Shown here: piece by piece, positions 60,600 to 64,000 of the stretch | How positions within the stretch are numbered: position 1 is the first letter of the stretch | Layout: each line of letters starts with the position of its first letter | Source: Nemertoderma westbladi | Lineage: Eukaryota; Xenacoelomorpha; Nemertodermatida; Nemertodermatidae | Reading direction: 5' to 3' | NCBI GenBank assembly: GCA_032718475.1 | Contig: JAUCBJ010003757.1 | Coordinates: 1-64,000 of the forward strand | Length of the DNA: 64,000 nucleotides | The notes under the pieces: generated by a model | What the model was told of the DNA's origin: nothing | Databases searched by the model: none | The model's input: only the letters and a program-made list of their open reading frames with translations | Program-made: the position numbers and the translations under genes

Positions 60600-61346
60600 T
60601 AACAATAATTGATGACTTATGAATACTTAGGGTAAAAGTAATAATATATTTAGAAAGATATATGAAAATCATTCAATTAAGTTACATAATAATTATTATG
60701 GTGAAAAATAAATATGTTTGGTGCAAACGTATGTAGTGTGATCTGGGAAGGAAATAATTTGTGGCGTTATACTATTATATCTTATTTAATTAATTTAAAT
60801 TTCATTTCCATTTCTTTTGTTGACTATTATAATATTAATTACATGCAAGAGGATATAAAGATAAAGAGTTTTGTAATCATAGAAAGTGTATTACACCACT
60901 GAAAAAGTAAATTTAATTAAATATTAAATTATAAAAAAAAATGTCTGAACACGGAAATGATAACATTCGACTTTCAGTTTATCTATTTCGACAAGAGAGA
61001 AAATAAATCGTTAATAGATTGACGTCACCATTCCGATATAGAGATATAATAAACTGAGTGTAGACGGAAAAAAGAACAGGTCGCTGCGCCTTGTAATCTA
61101 GGTGACCGTGACGACAACTCCACGCACGCTGTATTAACTCTGTCTATGCTACTACAGAACACCAATATTGGTGGTAATAAACGTACTTCATGGTATGTCG
61201 TATACGTGTGAGGCACCATCAAATATTTTAGTTTATAAACGAGTGTTTGTAGAAAAATAAAAAGGCTCCACTATTTAGTTGTAATGAATGCTGAAATCGT
61301 TACATTAGATATCCATAATTATGATATTTGTGGACGGATCACTCAC
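60600..61346. other. hus1 intron DNA, AT-rich; missing exon expected here
   Basis: No confident exon is visible. An 18-base candidate on the minus strand (60,965-60,982, ATAAACTGAAAGTCGAAT) after the strong pyrimidine tract TTATTTTCTCTCTTG could encode the LK-V-E strand, but its donor is poor and it does not splice in phase directly to 61,347. The open frame at 61,025-61,222 has no HUS1 similarity. Confidence 0.35.
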
Positions 61347-61529
61347 CAGGTAACTGGATATATTCTTCATTTTATCGAGAACGCCTTGCAAAGTCTTTAA
61401 TGGCGGTAGGTAGCAGGTGGCGTGAAATTGGGGCGAGTCAGGTTCAGTAAAGTCAACCCATAATCTACGAGGGATAACAGCCACCGGAACATCGTGAACA
61501 ATGTGCCGTGATTGGTTGGTTAGAGATGG
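61347..61529 (-). CDS. hus1: HUS1 exon: interdomain region
   Basis: The 61 codons read PSLTNQSRHIVHDVPVAVIP, RRLWVDFTEPDSPQFHATCY and LPPLKTLQGVLDKMKNISSY plus L. This aligns with the vertebrate HUS1 region [20 protein letters not shown] and YLP.LKT...VEKMKNIS..L, the start of the second clamp lobe. The acceptor is ATACTTTCCAG (AG at 61,530-61,531) and the donor GTGAGT (61,341-61,346); both edges are phase 0. The first 22 exon bases and last 12 intron bases together are one unit of the adjoining 34-bp array. Upstream coding exons lie beyond the window. Confidence 0.94.
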
Positions 61530-63835
61530 CTGGAAAGTATAGTGATTGGTTGGTTATAGATGGGTGGGAAGTATAGTGATTGGCTGATTAGAGATGGTTG
61601 GAAAAAAGTATAGTGATTGGTTGGTTATAGATGGCTGGAAGTATAGTTATTGGCTGATTAGAGATGGTTGGAAAGTATAGTGATTGGATGATTAGAAATG
61701 GCTGAAAACTATAGTGATTGGCTAATCAGAGATGGCTGGAAAGTACAGCGATTGGTTGGTTATAGATGCCCGGGAAGTATAGTGATTGGCTGATTAGAGA
61801 TGGTTGGAAAGTATAATGATTGGTTGGTTATAATTGGCTGGAAAGTATAGTGATTGGCTGATTAGAGATGGTTGGAAAGTATAGTGATTGGATGGTTAGA
61901 AATGGCTAGAAAGTATAGTGATTGGTTGGTTAGAAATGGCTGAAAACTATAGTGATTGGCTAATCAGAGATGGCTGGAAAGTACAGCGATTGGTTGGTTA
62001 TAGATGGCTGGGAAGTATAGTGATTGGCTGATTAGATATGGCTGCAAAGTATAATGATTGGTTGGTTAGAATTGGCTGGAAAGTATAATGATTGGTTGGT
62101 TAGAATTGGCTGGAAACTATAGTGATTGGCTGATTAGAGATGGTTGGAAAGTATAATGATTGGTTGGTTAGAATTGGCTGGAAAGTATAGTGATTGGCTG
62201 ATTAGAGATGGTTGGAAAGTATAGTGATTGGCTGATTAGAGATGGTTGGAAACTATAGTGATTGGCTGATTAGAGATGGTTGGAAAGTATAATGATTGGT
62301 TGGTTATAATTGGCTGGAAAGTATAGTGATTGGCTGATTAGAGATGGTTGGAAAGTATAGTGATTGGATGGTTAGAAATGGCTAGAAAGTATAGTGATTG
62401 GTTGGTTAGAAATGGCTGAAAACTATAGTGATTGGCTAATCAGAGATGGCTGGAAAGTACAGCGATTGGTTGGTTATAGATGGCTGGGAAGTATAGTGAT
62501 TGGCTGATTAGATATGGCTGGAAAGTATAATGATTGGTTGGTTAGAATTGGCTGGAAACTATAGTGATTGGCTGATTAGAGATGGTTGGAAAGTATAATG
62601 ATTGGTTGGTTATAATTGGCTGGAAAGTATAGTGATTGGCTGATTAGAGATGGTTGGAAAGTATAGTGATTGGATGGTTAGAAATGGCTAGAAAGTATAG
62701 TGATTGGTTGGTTAGAAATGGCTGAAAACTATAGTGATTGGCTGATTAGAGATGGTTGGAAACTATAGTGATTGGCTGATTAAAGATGGTTGGAAAGTAT
62801 AATGATTGGTTGGTTAGAATTGGCTGGAAAGTATAGTGATTGTTTGGTTAGAAATGGCTAGAAAGTATAGTGATTGGTTGGTTAGAAATGGCTGAAAACT
62901 ATAGTGATTGGCTGATTAGAGATGGTTGGAAACTATAGTGATTGGCTGATTAGAGATGGTTGGAAAGTATAATGATTGGTTGGTTAGAATTGGCTGGAAA
63001 GTATAGTGATTGGCTGATTAGAGATGGTTGGAAAGTATAGTGATTGGTTGGATAGAAATGGCTGGAAAGTATGGTGATTGGTTGGTTAGAAATGGCTGAA
63101 AAATATAGTGATTGGCTGATTAGAGATGGTTGGAAACTATAGTGATTGGCTGATAAGAGATGGTTGGAAAGTATAATGATTGGTTGGTTAGAATTGGCTG
63201 GAAAGTATAGTGATTGGCTGATTGGAGATGGTTGGAAAGTATAGTGATTGTTTGGTTAGAAATGGCTAGAAAGTATAGTGATTGGCTGATTAGAGATGGT
63301 TGGAAACTGTAGTTATTGGTTGGTTAGAAATGGCTGGAAAGTATAGTGATTGGTTGGTTAGAAATGGCTGGAAAGTATAGTGATTGGCTGATTAGAAATG
63401 GTTGGAAACTATAGTTATTGGTTGGCTAGAGATGGTTGGAAAGTATAGTGATTGGTTGGTTAGAGATGGCTGGAAAGTATAGTGATTGGTTGGTTAGAGA
63501 TGGCTGGAAAGTATAGTGATTGGTTGGTTAGAGATGGCTGGAAAGTATAGTGATTGGCTGATTAGAGATGGTTGGAAACTATAGTTATTGGTTGGCTAGA
63601 GATGGTTGGAAAGTATAGTGATTGGTTGGTTAGAGATGGCTGGAAAGTATAGTGATTGCTGATTAGAGATGGTTGGAAACTATAGTGATTGGCTGATTAG
63701 AGATGGTTGGAAACTATAGTGTTTGGTTGGTTAGAAATAGCTGGAAACTATAGTGATTGGCTGATTAGAGATGGTTGGAAACTATAGTGTTTGGCTGATT
63801 AGAGATGGGTGGAAAGTACAGCGATTGGTGATTTG
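61508..63835. repeat. 34-bp minisatellite copied from the hus1 3' splice site
   Basis: About 68 units of GATTGGTTGGTTAGAGATGG and CTGGAAAGTATAGT start within the hus1 exon and run through the intron. On the gene strand each is ATACTTTCCAG followed by CCATCTCTAACCAACCAATC. Two main monomers alternate irregularly: TTGGTTGG...GGCTGG (YAG kept) and TTGGCTGATTAGAGATGGTTGG (AG lost to AA). Longer identical runs, such as those near 61,860 and 62,310, show block duplications. Confidence 0.97.
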
Positions 63836-64000
63836 AATTACCCTAAAGTGATCTTTCTGGGTCTGTCAGTATTGCACTAGCACACATGGGTGATTCTCCT
63901 CAAAAGTGGCCGGCCAAATTTGTGTAAATTTTTTGTTCCAAAATATCGAAAAGTATATCATTCGAATGCTATTTGCGATGCGAATATGATGATGCTATGT
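63836..64000. other. Unique DNA at window end, nothing recognised
   Basis: This is presumed hus1 intron beyond the array. No exon, RNA gene or repeat is recognised. Confidence 0.5.

Noticed and set aside
61025-61222. Minus-strand open frame as the missing hus1 exon
   Set aside because: The frame shows no resemblance to the HUS1 strands expected here and has no matching splice sites.
16060-63835. CRISPR array
   Set aside because: The repeats are directly tandem with no unique spacers, units vary gradually, and the DNA has spliced animal genes.

Overview
This is animal nuclear DNA. The genes have spliced exons with GT-AG introns, metazoan protein families (paxillin, HUS1, TMEM198), LINE retrotransposon debris, and roughly 40 kb of minisatellite out of 64 kb. 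The paxillin LIM sequence and the many TAGGCCTA and ACCGGT palindromes would suit a marine invertebrate, possibly a deuterostome such as an echinoderm. That placement is a weak inference.

Three genes can be read. (1) tmem198 on the minus strand (6,101-7,282) is a complete single coding exon for a seven-pass membrane protein. (2) Paxillin on the plus strand is its 3' half: an exon ending at 16,059 starts LIM1, and five further exons (27,309-27,482; 51,053-51,168; 51,949-52,063; 52,318-52,438; 52,653-52,795) complete LIM1 to LIM4 and the stop. The LD-motif exons were not found and should lie upstream. (3) hus1 on the minus strand is the 3' half of the gene for the 9-1-1 DNA-damage clamp subunit. 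Its exons are at 61,347-61,529, about 60,400-60,438, 59,097-59,196, 54,571-54,674 and 54,078-54,163. Paxillin and hus1 converge, with their stop codons about 1.3 kb apart.

Layout: 1-5.8 kb is intergenic or intronic with small repeats. 5.8-7.3 kb is tmem198, with a 24-bp repeat running over its stop codon. 7.3-15.9 kb holds AT-rich DNA, a foldback-like element, two palindromic elements and a LINE remnant. 15.9-27.3 kb is a paxillin exon and an 11.2-kb intron made almost wholly of a 27-bp repeat interrupted by a LINE. 27.3-51.05 kb is the next exon and a 23.6-kb intron holding a 22.4-kb, 49-bp satellite. 51-52.8 kb is the end of paxillin. 54-61.5 kb is hus1, with a 4.3-kb array of a 43-bp repeat filling one intron. 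61.5-63.8 kb is a 34-bp repeat array in the next visible hus1 intron.

The main observation is that several arrays begin at exon edges. The 27-bp repeat is a copy of the paxillin 5' splice site (9 exon plus 18 intron bases). The 34-bp repeat is a copy of a hus1 3' splice site (12 intron plus 22 exon bases). The 43-bp repeat ends about 16 bases before another hus1 acceptor, and every unit carries a pyrimidine tract plus YAG. The 24-bp repeat supplies the last codons of tmem198. Splice junctions in this region therefore seem to have been amplified into hundreds of tandem donor-like or acceptor-like sites. The multi-thousand-residue open frames in the arrays are arithmetic by-products of repeat units without stops and are not genes.
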